In this document: positions 1 through 8,486 of the stretch, piece after piece
Layout of the letters: each line of letters starts with the position of its first letter
Position numbering within the stretch: position 1 is the first letter of the stretch
NCBI RefSeq assembly: GCF_940670765.1
Contig: NZ_CALNVW010000002.1
Span: 186,001 to 250,000, forward strand
Direction of reading: 5' to 3'
DNA from: Streptomyces sp. A 4/2
Lineage (GTDB): Bacteria > Actinomycetota > Actinomycetes > Streptomycetales > Streptomycetaceae
Length of the DNA stretch: 64,000 bases
Position numbers and translations under genes: made by a program
Notes under the pieces: model-generated
What the model saw: the letters and a program-made list of their open reading frames with translations, nothing else
The model's database searches: none
Told to the model about the DNA's origin: nothing

Positions 1-536
1 TCGCCGCCTGGGTGCTTCCGGAGATCGTCGCCGCGTTCCTGCTCTACGCCTTCTTCCGCCGCGAGGGCACCCTGAACGCCATCCTGGACCAGCTGCACCT
101 GCCGTCCCAGAACTGGCTCTACAGCCTGCCCATCCTCGCCGTCTCCTTCGCCAACGTCTGGCGCGGCACCGCGTTCTCGATGCTCATCTACTCGGCGGCG
201 CTCAACGAGATCCCGCAGGACATCACCGAGTCCGCCGAGCTGGACGGCGCGGGCGGGCTGCGCCGCTTCTGGCACATCACCCTGCCGATGATCCGCCGTT
301 CCGTCGCCACCAACCTGATGCTCAACACCCTGCAGACACTGTCGGTGTTCGGGCTGATCTGGGCGATGACCCGCGGCGGCCCCGGCAACCGCAGCGAGAC
401 GCTGCCGGTCTTCATGTACGACCAGGCGTTCCTCAAGAGCTTCATCGGCTACGGCACCGCCGTCGCCCTGCTCCTGCTGCTGATCAGCTCGCTCTTCTCG
501 GTCGTCTATCTGCGCCTGCTCAAGACGGAGGTGTGA
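1..536 (+). CDS. Sugar ABC transporter permease, MalF type (5' end outside window)
   Basis: Inner-membrane subunit of a binding-protein-dependent carbohydrate importer. The frame is open to the window edge, so the N-terminus and first membrane helices are missing. The visible part has several hydrophobic helices. Between them lies the cytoplasmic EAA loop that contacts the ATPase, seen as ESAELDGAG followed by a conserved ITLP. The stop codon is 1 nt before the next permease start, so the two are cotranscribed and probably form a heterodimer. The substrate-binding protein should lie upstream, outside the window. No ATPase is visible; many Streptomyces sugar importers share the MsiK ATPase. 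The substrate cannot be told from sequence. Confidence 0.9.
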   Translation, partial: AAWVLPEIVAAFLLYAFFRREGTLNAILDQLHLPSQNWLYSLPILAVSFANVWRGTAFSMLIYSAALNEIPQDITESAELDGAGGLRRFWHITLPMIRRSVATNLMLNTLQTLSVFGLIWAMTRGGPGNRSETLPVFMYDQAFLKSFIGYGTAVALLLLLISSLFSVVYLRLLKTEV

Positions 537-537
537 G

Positions 538-1371
538 GTGTCCATGCGCCGCCGTACCACCGAACGCCTCGCCGTGGACGCCGCCCTGCTGGTGGTCGCC
601 GCGGCCTTCGCCGTACCGCTGCTGTGGCTCGTCCTCTCCTCGGTCGACCCGCACGCCGGGCTGCGCGTCCGCCTCCCCGACAACCCCGGCCTGTCGAACT
701 ACTCGGACATCCTCACCGAGGACATCACCTTCCGGCCGATGCTCAACAGCCTGATCCTGTGCGGCGGCGCGACCGCGCTGACCGTCGCCTCGGCCGCGCT
801 CGCCGCGTATCCGCTCTCCCGGTACCGCTCCCGGTTCAACCGGCCGTTCCTGCTGACGGTCCTGTTCACCACGTGTCTGCCGATCACCGCGATCATGGTC
901 CCGGTCTACGCCCTGTTCGTGCAGACGGACCTGATCGACACCGTGTACGGCACCGCGCTCTTCCTCGCCACCTCCCAACTCCCCTTCGCCATCTGGCTGA
1001 TGAAGAACTTCATGGACGGCGTCCCGATGGTCCTGGAGGAGGCGGCCCGGACGGACGGCGCGAGCGGGATGCAGACACTGCGGCGGATCGTGCTGCCGCT
1101 GATGGGGCCCGGCGTCATGGTCGTGACGATCTTCAGCTTCATCATGATGTGGGGGAACTTCTTCGTCCCCTTCATGCTGCTGCTCACCCCGGAGCAGCTG
1201 CCCGCCTCGGTCTCCGTCTACAACTTCTTCGGCAACCGCGGCGGCCAGGTGGCGTTCGGGGAGCTGGCCGCCTTCTCGATCGTCTACTCGACCCCGGTGG
1301 TCCTGCTGTATGTCCTCATCTCGCGCCGTCTCGGCAGTGGTTTCGCCCTGGGGGGTGCGGTCAAGGGCTGA
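538..1371 (+). CDS. Sugar ABC transporter permease, MalG type
   Basis: Second permease of the same carbohydrate importer, 277 residues, the usual size for this family. It has about six transmembrane segments. The EAA loop (EAARTDGASG, then RIVLP) sits around residues 165-185. The GTG start at 538 follows the preceding stop by 1 nt; an in-frame ATG at 544 is an alternative. It is the last gene of the transport operon, since the next gene begins 72 nt downstream and is a regulator. Family assignment is firm; the sugar transported is unknown. Confidence 0.92.
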   Translation: MSMRRRTTERLAVDAALLVVAAAFAVPLLWLVLSSVDPHAGLRVRLPDNPGLSNYSDILTEDITFRPMLNSLILCGGATALTVASAALAAYPLSRYRSRFNRPFLLTVLFTTCLPITAIMVPVYALFVQTDLIDTVYGTALFLATSQLPFAIWLMKNFMDGVPMVLEEAARTDGASGMQTLRRIVLPLMGPGVMVVTIFSFIMMWGNFFVPFMLLLTPEQLPASVSVYNFFGNRGGQVAFGELAAFSIVYSTPVVLLYVLISRRLGSGFALGGAVKG

Positions 1372-1443
1372 CGCGTAGGTTCCGACGAACCGTGGGACTG
1401 TGCGAACACACCGTAGGCGTGAGGGCACACCCGCCCCTATGGT

Positions 1444-2118
1444 GTGCCCGTGCACCAGACCCCGCCCTTCGACGCCCCCGCCGCACGCCGTCTGCGCGAG
1501 GCGCTGGGCATGGCGCCCGGCCATGTCGCCCACGGGCTGCGTGCCCAGTACGGCCTCCTCGTCACCCCGGATGTGGTGGCTGCCTGGGAGCGCGGCCTCC
1601 AGCACCCCACCTCGCGTGAACTGACCGCGCTGGCAGGCGTGTTGTGGTGTTCCGTCGGGGATCTGCTGGTCTCGGCGACCACACTGCGTGAGCACCGGCT
1701 GGCGCGCGGTACGGCGGCGGAGGACCTGGCGCGGCTGATCGGCATGGACACCTCCGCCTATCTCAAGATGGAGGAGTCGGGCCGGTGGCGCGGCAACGAA
1801 CGCCAGACGGCCGCGCTCGCGGAGACGCTTGCCCTGACCCCGGCGGCCTTTCTGACCGCGACCGGCCGGGACGAGGAACTGGCCGGGCTGCTGCGGAGCG
1901 CGGTGACGACGCGCTGGCAGGCGTACGTACGCCCCACGGCCAAGCTCGTACCGCTGTCCCGGGCGCAGCTGGAGCCGGTGCTCGAACAGCTGCATTCCGA
2001 CTACCAGGCGCAGATGGTGCGGACGCTCAACTGGGGGGCGGCCGGGTCGGGCGGGGACGAGGGGCGGGACTTCCTCGACTCCATCGTCGGGCGGTTCTGG
2101 ACGCTGACGCCGGGCTGA
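1444..2118 (+). CDS. Helix-turn-helix DNA-binding protein
   Basis: Predicted DNA-binding protein of 224 residues. An XRE/Cro-like helix-turn-helix lies near residues 10-65, where the recognition region includes TPDVVAAWERG. A second, HTH-like stretch lies around 80-130 (TAAEDLARLIG, then YLKMEESGRW). The remaining C-terminal 90 residues have no recognisable domain. The GTG start at 1444 is chosen because the coding pattern begins there, but a second GTG lies two codons downstream and no strong ribosome-binding site is visible. It could regulate the upstream sugar importer or act on its own; the sequence does not decide. It is followed by a hairpin and a repeat tract. Confidence 0.75.
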   Translation: MPVHQTPPFDAPAARRLREALGMAPGHVAHGLRAQYGLLVTPDVVAAWERGLQHPTSRELTALAGVLWCSVGDLLVSATTLREHRLARGTAAEDLARLIGMDTSAYLKMEESGRWRGNERQTAALAETLALTPAAFLTATGRDEELAGLLRSAVTTRWQAYVRPTAKLVPLSRAQLEPVLEQLHSDYQAQMVRTLNWGAAGSGGDEGRDFLDSIVGRFWTLTPG

Positions 2119-2143
2119 CCGGCGGTTCGCCCGGAACGACCCG

Positions 2144-2170
2144 GCGCGGGGCCCGGCTTCGGCCCCGCGC
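2144..2170. terminator. Hairpin terminator after the HTH gene
   Basis: Perfect 10-bp inverted repeat (GCGCGGGGCC paired with GGCCCCGCGC) with a 7-nt loop, 26 nt after the HTH stop codon. There is no clear T-run, as is common for Streptomyces terminators. It may also serve pfkA, which ends 120 nt away on the other strand. Confidence 0.65.
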
Positions 2171-2175
2171 GCGGC

Positions 2176-2265
2176 GTTCTTCCCGGCGGTGTTCTTCCCG
2201 GCGCGGCGTTCTTCCCTGTGCGGGTTCTTCCCGGCGCGGCGGGATCAGTGCGCGGCGGGATCAGT
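2176..2265. repeat. Short 16-bp-period intergenic repeat tract
   Basis: GTTCTTCCC recurs at 2176, 2191, 2208 and 2224 (spacing 15, 17, 16). It is followed by two identical 16-bp units, GCGCGGCGGGATCAGT, at 2234-2249 and 2250-2265. The tract fills the gap between the HTH gene and the 3' end of pfkA and has no coding potential I trust. Confidence 0.7.
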
Positions 2266-2290
2266 GCGCAATCAATCGACGACAGCGGGA

Positions 2291-3316
2291 TCAGAAGACG
2301 GACTCGGCCTCGTACATCCGGCTCGCGTCCACCGTCTTCAGATGCGTCACCGCGTCCGCCAGCGGGACCATCGCGATGTCCGTTCCGCGCAGCGCGGTCA
2401 TGTTGCCGAAGTCGCCGCGGTGCACGGCCTCCACCGCGTGCCAGCCGAAGCGGGTCGCCAGGACGCGGTCGTACGCGGTGGGGGTGCCGCCGCGCTGGAC
2501 GTGGCCGAGGATGACCGGCCGGGCCTCCTTGCCGAGGCGGCTCTCCAGCTCGATCGCGAGCCGGGTGCCGATACCGGCGAAGCGCTCGTGGCCGAACTTG
2601 TCGATGACGCCCTTCTCGTACGGCATCGAGCCCTCGGCCGGGTGCGCGCCCTCGGCGACACAGATGACCGCGAAGCGCTTCCGGCGGGAGAAGCGCTCCT
2701 CGACCATCTTCACCAGGTCGTCCACCTCGAAGCGCCGCTCGGGCAGACAGATGCCGTGTGCGCCGCCCGCCATGCCCGACTCCAGGGCGATCCAGCCCGC
2801 GTGCCGGCCCATGACCTCGACGACCATCACCCGCTGGTGCGACTCGGCGGTGGTCTTCAGCCGGTCGATCGCCTCGGTCGCGACACCGACGGCCGTGTCG
2901 AATCCGAAGGTGCGGTCGGTGCCGGAGATGTCGTTGTCGATGGTCTTCGGGACCCCGACGACCGGCATTCCGGCGTCGGAGAGCATCCGGGCGGCGGTGA
3001 GGGTGCCTTCGCCGCCGATGGGGATCAGGGCGTCGATGCCGTAGCGCCGGGTCAGCTCGGCGCAGTTCTCGGCGGCCTCGCGCAGCCGGTCGCGCTCCAG
3101 CCGGGCGGAGCCGAGGATCGTACCGCCGCGGGCGAGAATGCCGCTGACCGCGTTGAGGTCGAGGGGCCGGAAGTGACCGTCGAGCAGGCCCTTGAAGCCG
3201 TCCTCGAAGCCGATCACTTCGTCGTTGTGCCCGGCCACGGCGCGGTGCACGACCGACCGGATGACGGCGTTGAGGCCGGGACAGTCGCCGCCTGCGGTGA
3301 GGACTCCGATGCGCAT
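2291..3316 (-). CDS. pfkA: 6-phosphofructokinase (ATP-dependent type)
   Basis: Phosphorylates fructose 6-phosphate to fructose 1,6-bisphosphate in glycolysis; 341 residues, cytosolic. The start MRIGVLTAGGDCPG is supported by AGGAG about 12 nt upstream; an upstream in-frame extension lacks the family N-terminus. Visible motifs are GGDCPGLN (nucleotide loop), GGEGTL, PKTIDNDI and MGRHAGW. Gly in the second variable position of GGEG predicts ATP use, whereas Lys in PKTIDND is shared with pyrophosphate-dependent enzymes. This mixed signature is known for Streptomyces ATP-PFKs. The gene is divergent from pta across 265 nt. From memory it corresponds to S. coelicolor pfkA2 (SCO5426). Confidence 0.96.
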   Translation of the reverse strand: MRIGVLTAGGDCPGLNAVIRSVVHRAVAGHNDEVIGFEDGFKGLLDGHFRPLDLNAVSGILARGGTILGSARLERDRLREAAENCAELTRRYGIDALIPIGGEGTLTAARMLSDAGMPVVGVPKTIDNDISGTDRTFGFDTAVGVATEAIDRLKTTAESHQRVMVVEVMGRHAGWIALESGMAGGAHGICLPERRFEVDDLVKMVEERFSRRKRFAVICVAEGAHPAEGSMPYEKGVIDKFGHERFAGIGTRLAIELESRLGKEARPVILGHVQRGGTPTAYDRVLATRFGWHAVEAVHRGDFGNMTALRGTDIAMVPLADAVTHLKTVDASRMYEAESVF

Positions 3317-3581
3317 CGCGCTGTTTCTCCTGCTCCTAGTGGTACCTGCGAGCCGTTCCGATTCTTCCACGGCCCCTCGCCGCGTCGCGCTGTCGGGCTC
3401 CTCGCGGTCACGGCCCCGTAGCTGCCGCGGTCCAGCCGCGGACAGGCGACGTAGCCAGGCCCGAGGGTACTGTCAAGAGGGCGCCCCCGGCCCCCCGGGC
3501 GACCCGACGACGTGACCCCGGCCCTGATCCGCCGGGCACGCCCGGGGCGCCGACATCCGAGAAAGAGGACGGAGAGCACGC

Positions 3582-5675
3582 GTGACGCGCAGCGTGTACG
3601 TGACCGGGATCGATCGCGGCGACGGCCGCCAGGTCATCGAGCTGGGGGTCATGGAGCTCCTCACCCGGCAGGTCGACCGGGTGGGTGTTTTCCGGCCACT
3701 GGTGCACGAAGGCCCCGACCGCATGTTCGAGCTGCTGCGGGCCCGCTACCGGCTGAGCCAGGACCCGGCGTCCGTGTACGGCATGGACTACCACGAGGCG
3801 ACCGCCCTCCAGGCCGAGCACGGCACCGACGAACTCGTCTCGCGCCTGGTCGGCCGCTTCCACGAGGTGGCGCGGGCGTACGAGGTGGTGCTCGTCCTCG
3901 GTACGGACTTCTCCGGGACCCAGCTCCCCGACGAGCTGGCGCTGAACGCGCGGCTCGCGAACGAGTTCGGCGCCTCGGTGATCCCGGTCGTCGGCGGGAA
4001 GGGCCAGCCGGCCGAGTCCGTACGGTCGGAGACGCGCAACGCCTACCGGGCGTACGAGGTGCTCGGCTGCGACGTCATCACCATGGCCGTCAACCGGGTC
4101 GCCCCGGGTGACCGGGCGGCGCTCGCGGAGCAGCTGGACGCGCAGCTCCCGGTGCCGTGCCCGGTGCTGCCCGACGAACCGGCGCTGGCCGCGCCGACCG
4201 TCGCCCAGATCACCCACGCACTCGGCGGGACCGTGCTGCTCGGCGACGAGGCCGGGATGGCCAGGGACGCGCTGGACTTCGTGTTCGGCGGGGCGATGCT
4301 GCCGAACTTCCTGAACGCGCTGACCCCCGGCTGCCTGGTGGTGACCCCCGGCGACCGGGCGGACCTGGTGGTCGGCTCGCTCGCCGCGCACAGTGCGGGC
4401 ACGCCGCCGATAGCCGGTGTCCTGCTCACCCTGGACGAACGTCCGGGAGCCCCGGTCCTCCGGCTCGCCGACCGGCTGGCGCCGGGCACCCCGGTGATCG
4501 CGGTGTCAGGCGGCTCGTTCCCGACCGCGGGCGAACTCTTCGCGCTGGAGGGCCGGATGACCGCGGCGACCCCGCGCAAGGCGGAGACCGCACTGGGCCT
4601 CTTCGAGCGCCATGTGGACACCGCGGAGCTGCTGAACCGGCTCTCGGTGTCGCGCAGCGGGCGGGTCACCCCGATGATGTTCGAGCACGAACTGCTGGAG
4701 CGGGCGCGCGCGGACCGCCGCCGGGTGGTGCTGCCCGAGGGCACGGAGGAGCGGGTGCTGCGCGCCGCCGACATCCTGCTGCGCCGCGGTGTCTGCGACC
4801 TGACGCTGCTCGGCGACCCGGACACGGTCCGCAGGAAGGCCGCCGACCTGGGCATCGATCTGACCCGGGCGGATGTCGTCGACCCGGTGACGTCCGAGCT
4901 GCGGGACCGGTTCGCCGAGGTGTACGCGAAGGCGCGCGCCCACAAGGGCGTCACCGTCGAGCTGGCGCACGACGTGGTCGCCGACGCCTCGTACTTCGGC
5001 ACGCTGATGGTCCAGGAGGGACTGGCCGACGGCATGGTGTCGGGTGCGGTGCACTCGACGGCGGCCACCATCCGGCCCGCCTTCGAGATCATCAAGACGA
5101 GGGAGGACGCCTCGATCGTCTCGTCGGTGTTCTTCATGTGCCTGGCCGACAAGGTGCTCGTGTACGGCGACTGCGCGGTCAACCCCGACCCGGACGCCGA
5201 GCAGCTCGCGGACATCGCCGTCCAGGCGGCGGCCACCGCGGCCCAGTTCGGGGTGGAGCCGCGGATCGCGATGCTCTCGTACTCGACGGGCACCTCGGGG
5301 TCGGGCGCGGACGTCGACAAGGTGCGCCGGGCCACCGAGCTGGTGCGGGCGGCGCGGCCGGATCTGCTGATCGAGGGGCCCATCCAGTACGACGCGGCGG
5401 TGGAACCGACGGTCGCCGCCACCAAACTGCCGTGCTCGGCGGTCGCGGGGCAGGCCAGCGTGCTGATCTTCCCGGACCTCAACACCGGCAACAACACCTA
5501 CAAGGCCGTGCAGCGTTCGGCCGGCGCGGTGGCCGTCGGGCCGGTGCTCCAGGGGCTGCGCAAACCGGTCAACGACCTCTCGCGCGGCGCGCTCGTCGAG
5601 GACATCGTCAACACCGTCGCGATCACCGCGATCCAGGCCCAGACCCAGACCCAGGTCCAGGAGGGCCCCGCATGA
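3582..5675 (+). CDS. pta: Phosphate acetyltransferase
   Basis: Converts acetyl-CoA and phosphate to acetyl phosphate and CoA; 697 residues, the long bacterial form. The N-terminal AAA_26-like region (about 1-210) lacks a canonical P-loop, as is usual in Pta. A DRTGG domain lies around 215-330, and the catalytic PTA_PTB domain runs from about 370 to the end, with SYSTGTSGSGADVDK and LNTGNNTYKAVQR. GTG start, preceded by GGAG about 8 nt upstream. The stop overlaps the ackA start (ATGA), so pta-ackA is translationally coupled. Expected role: acetate overflow or acetate activation, and control of the acetyl phosphate pool. Confidence 0.97.
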   Translation: MTRSVYVTGIDRGDGRQVIELGVMELLTRQVDRVGVFRPLVHEGPDRMFELLRARYRLSQDPASVYGMDYHEATALQAEHGTDELVSRLVGRFHEVARAYEVVLVLGTDFSGTQLPDELALNARLANEFGASVIPVVGGKGQPAESVRSETRNAYRAYEVLGCDVITMAVNRVAPGDRAALAEQLDAQLPVPCPVLPDEPALAAPTVAQITHALGGTVLLGDEAGMARDALDFVFGGAMLPNFLNALTPGCLVVTPGDRADLVVGSLAAHSAGTPPIAGVLLTLDERPGAPVLRLADRLAPGTPVIAVSGGSFPTAGELFALEGRMTAATPRKAETALGLFERHVDTAELLNRLSVSRSGRVTPMMFEHELLERARADRRRVVLPEGTEERVLRAADILLRRGVCDLTLLGDPDTVRRKAADLGIDLTRADVVDPVTSELRDRFAEVYAKARAHKGVTVELAHDVVADASYFGTLMVQEGLADGMVSGAVHSTAATIRPAFEIIKTREDASIVSSVFFMCLADKVLVYGDCAVNPDPDAEQLADIAVQAAATAAQFGVEPRIAMLSYSTGTSGSGADVDKVRRATELVRAARPDLLIEGPIQYDAAVEPTVAATKLPCSAVAGQASVLIFPDLNTGNNTYKAVQRSAGAVAVGPVLQGLRKPVNDLSRGALVEDIVNTVAITAIQAQTQTQVQEGPA

Positions 5676-6895
5676 CACCGACCGCCACCCGTGTCCTCGT
5701 CCTCAACTCCGGCTCCTCGTCGCTGAAGTACCAGCTGCTCGACATGGCGGACGGCGCCCGGCTGGCCGTGGGCCTGGTCGAGCGGATCGGCGAGCAGACG
5801 TCCCGGTTCCGGCACACCCGGCTAGGACAGGACCTGGTGGACGGCGCCGACACCCGTGAGCGGACCGGGCCCGTCCCCGACCACGCGGCGGCGCTGAAAG
5901 CCGTCGCGGAGGAGCTGGACGCCGACGGTCTCGGCCTGGACTCGCCCGAACTCGCGGCGATCGGCCACCGGGTGGTGCACGGCGGACTGAAGTTCACCGC
6001 GCCGACGGTGGTGGACGACGCGGTGCTCAAGGAGATCGAACGGCTGGTGCCGGTCGCCCCGCTGCACAACCCGGCGAACATCATCGGGATCCGTACGGCC
6101 CGGCAACTGCGCCCCGATCTCCCCCAGGTCGCCGTCTTCGACACCGCGTTCCACACGACGATGCCGGAGTACGCGGCCCGCTACGCCATCGACACGGAGA
6201 CCGCGGACGCCCACCGCATCCGCCGCTACGGCTTCCACGGCACCTCGCACGCCTATGTCTCGCGCAGGACGGCGCAGTTGCTGGGCCGCACGCCGGAGGA
6301 GGTCAACGTGATCGTGCTGCACCTCGGCAACGGGGCCTCGGCCTCGGCGGTGGCCGGCGGCATCTGCGTGGACACCTCCATGGGGCTGACGCCGCTGGAG
6401 GGGCTGGTGATGGGGACCCGGTCCGGTGACCTCGATCCGGCGGTGATCTTCCATCTGTCGCGGGTCGCCGGAATGTCCGTCGACGAGATCGACGTACTGC
6501 TCAACCAGAAGAGCGGTCTGGTCGGGCTCTGCGGCGACAACGACATGCGCGAGATCGTGCGGCGCGTCGGCGAGGGCGACGGACGGGCCCGGCTCGCCTT
6601 CGAGATATACGTGCAGCGGCTGAAGAAATACCTGGGCGCGTACACGGCGGTCCTGGGCCGGGTGGACGCCGTCGCCTTCACCGCAGGGGTCGGCGAGAAC
6701 TCGGCGCCGGTGCGCGAGGCCGCCGTCGCGGGCCTGGAAGGGCTGGGACTCGTGGTCGATCCCGAGCTCAACGCCGTACGTTCCGACGAACCCCGGCTGA
6801 TCTCCCCGGGCACCTCGCGGGTGGCTGTCGCCGTGGTCCCCACGGACGAAGAACGTGAAATTGCACAACAGGTCTACGCCTTGGTGAACGGCTGA
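5672..6895 (+). CDS. ackA: Acetate kinase
   Basis: Interconverts acetyl phosphate plus ADP and acetate plus ATP; 407 residues, cytosolic, ASKHA fold. Motifs include VLVLNSGSSSLKYQ near the N-terminus, VFDTAFHTTMP, RRYGFHGTSHAYV, the active-site segment GTRSGDLDP and FTAGVGENS near the end. The ATG overlaps the pta stop by four bases, giving a coupled two-gene operon. It is followed by 81 nt holding the pyk promoter. No unusual residues seen. Confidence 0.97.
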   Translation: MTPTATRVLVLNSGSSSLKYQLLDMADGARLAVGLVERIGEQTSRFRHTRLGQDLVDGADTRERTGPVPDHAAALKAVAEELDADGLGLDSPELAAIGHRVVHGGLKFTAPTVVDDAVLKEIERLVPVAPLHNPANIIGIRTARQLRPDLPQVAVFDTAFHTTMPEYAARYAIDTETADAHRIRRYGFHGTSHAYVSRRTAQLLGRTPEEVNVIVLHLGNGASASAVAGGICVDTSMGLTPLEGLVMGTRSGDLDPAVIFHLSRVAGMSVDEIDVLLNQKSGLVGLCGDNDMREIVRRVGEGDGRARLAFEIYVQRLKKYLGAYTAVLGRVDAVAFTAGVGENSAPVREAAVAGLEGLGLVVDPELNAVRSDEPRLISPGTSRVAVAVVPTDEEREIAQQVYALVNG

Positions 6896-6934
6896 CACCT
6901 GAGCGCCACACCGCCCATTTGTACTTTCCACCAG

Positions 6935-6976
6935 ACGGAATATTCCGTAGCGAAACAAACCGATAGGATCCGCCTC
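6935..6976 (+). promoter_or_regulatory. pyk leaderless promoter with 14-bp palindrome
   Basis: TAGGAT (6964-6969) lies 7 nt before the pyk ATG and there is no Shine-Dalgarno sequence, the layout of a leaderless transcript. A perfect palindrome, ACGGAATATTCCGT (6935-6948), covers the place where the -35 element should be, 17 nt upstream of TAGGAT. It is a candidate operator; the regulator is unknown. Confidence 0.55.
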
Positions 6977-8410
6977 ATGCGCCGTTCCAAAATCGTCTGC
7001 ACACTGGGCCCAGCCGTCGACTCCTATGAGCAGCTGAAAACGCTCATCGAGGCCGGCATGAATGTGGCCCGTCTGAATATGAGCCACGGGTCCCACGCGG
7101 AGCACGAGGAGCGGTACCACCGCGTCCGCAAGGCTTCGGAGGCCACCGGCCGCGCCGTGGGCGTGCTCGCCGACCTCCAGGGCCCCAAGATCCGCCTGGA
7201 GACCTTCGCCGAGGGCCCCGTCGAGCTGGTGCGTGGTGACGAGTTCACCATCACCGCCGACGACGTCCCCGGCGACAAGACCATCTGCGGCACGACCTAC
7301 AAGGGTCTGCCGGGCGATGTCACCAAGGGCGACCCGATCCTGATCAACGACGGGAACGTCGAGCTGAAGGTGACCTCCGTGGAGGGCTCCGAGGTCAGGA
7401 CCATCGTCATCGAGGGCGGTGTCATCTCCGACCACAAGGGCATCAACCTGCCCGGCGCGGCGGTGAACGTCCCGGCCCTGTCCGAGAAGGACATCGACGA
7501 CCTGCGCTTCGCGCTGCGGATGGGCTGCGACCTGGTCGCGCTCTCCTTCGTGCGCGACGCCGGTGACGTCAACGACGTCCACAAGATCATGGACGAGGAG
7601 GGCCGCCGGGTCCCCGTCATCGCCAAGGTCGAGAAGCCGCAGGCCGTCGCCAACATGGAGGGCGTCGTCGCCGCCTTCGACGGCGTCATGGTGGCCCGTG
7701 GCGACCTGGCCGTCGAGTACCCGCTCGAAAAGGTCCCGATGGTGCAGAAGCGGCTCATCGAGCTCTGCCGCCGCAACGCCAAGCCGGTGATCGTCGCGAC
7801 CCAGATGATGGAGTCGATGATCACCAACTCGCGCCCGACGCGCGCCGAGGCGTCCGACGTCGCCAACGCCATCCTGGACGGCGCCGACGCGGTCATGCTC
7901 TCCGCCGAGTCGAGTGTGGGCGCGTACCCGATCGAGACCGTCAAGACGATGTCGAAGATCGTGGTCGCGGCCGAGGAGGAGCTGCTCTCCAAGGGCCTCC
8001 AGCCGCTGGTGCCCGGCAAGAAGCCGCGCACCCAGGGCGGCTCGGTGGCCCGCGCGGCCTGTGAGATCGCGGACTTCCTGGACGCGAAGGCGCTGGTCGC
8101 CTTCACCCAGTCCGGAGACACCGCCCGCCGTCTCTCCCGCTACCGCACCTGCCAGCCGATCCTCGCCTTCACGACGGACGAGTCGACCCGCAGCCAGCTC
8201 GCGCTGAGCTGGGGCGTCGAGGCGCACGTGGTGCCGCACGTGGACAACACCGACGCGATGGTCGACCTGGTCGACGCCGAGGTGCTGAAGCTGAAGCGCT
8301 ACAACGAGGGCGACCGGATGGTCATGACCGCCGGCTCGCCCCCCGGTGTCCCCGGCACCACGAACATGGTCCGGGTGCACCACCTGGGCGGCGAGGACAA
8401 CCAGGGCTGA
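6977..8410 (+). CDS. pyk: Pyruvate kinase
   Basis: Transfers phosphate from phosphoenolpyruvate to ADP, the last step of glycolysis; 477 residues, standard size. Motifs in order: KIVCTLGPA at the N-terminus, NVARLNMSHG, the B-domain around 70-170, the active-site lysine in VIAKVEKPQAV, ARGDLAVEYPLEKVP, ATQMMESMI and the C-terminal effector domain (AFTQSGDTARRLSRYRT). The ATG has no upstream ribosome-binding site and is probably leaderless. A 22-bp hairpin terminator follows. Streptomyces usually have two pyk genes; this is the one next to ackA. Confidence 0.97.
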   Translation: MRRSKIVCTLGPAVDSYEQLKTLIEAGMNVARLNMSHGSHAEHEERYHRVRKASEATGRAVGVLADLQGPKIRLETFAEGPVELVRGDEFTITADDVPGDKTICGTTYKGLPGDVTKGDPILINDGNVELKVTSVEGSEVRTIVIEGGVISDHKGINLPGAAVNVPALSEKDIDDLRFALRMGCDLVALSFVRDAGDVNDVHKIMDEEGRRVPVIAKVEKPQAVANMEGVVAAFDGVMVARGDLAVEYPLEKVPMVQKRLIELCRRNAKPVIVATQMMESMITNSRPTRAEASDVANAILDGADAVMLSAESSVGAYPIETVKTMSKIVVAAEEELLSKGLQPLVPGKKPRTQGGSVARAACEIADFLDAKALVAFTQSGDTARRLSRYRTCQPILAFTTDESTRSQLALSWGVEAHVVPHVDNTDAMVDLVDAEVLKLKRYNEGDRMVMTAGSPPGVPGTTNMVRVHHLGGEDNQG

Positions 8411-8427
8411 CCGGACACCGGTCCGCT

Positions 8428-8481
8428 GACACGGCTGTGGCCCGTACCCCCCTTACGGCGGGTACGGGCCACAGCCGTGTC
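8428..8481. terminator. Strong bidirectional terminator
   Basis: Perfect 22-bp inverted repeat (8428-8449 with 8460-8481) around a 10-nt loop, between convergent pyk and the reductase-like gene. Confidence 0.88.
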
Positions 8482-8486
8482 CGGGC

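Noticed and set aside
520..1995. Minus-strand open frame of 491 codons
   Set aside because: Covers the permease and HTH genes in antisense; translation is Arg/Gly/Gln-rich with no family signal.
5822..8383. Long minus-strand open frame of 853 codons
   Set aside because: Antisense to ackA and pyk, His/Gly/Arg/Asp-biased translation typical of a shadow frame.
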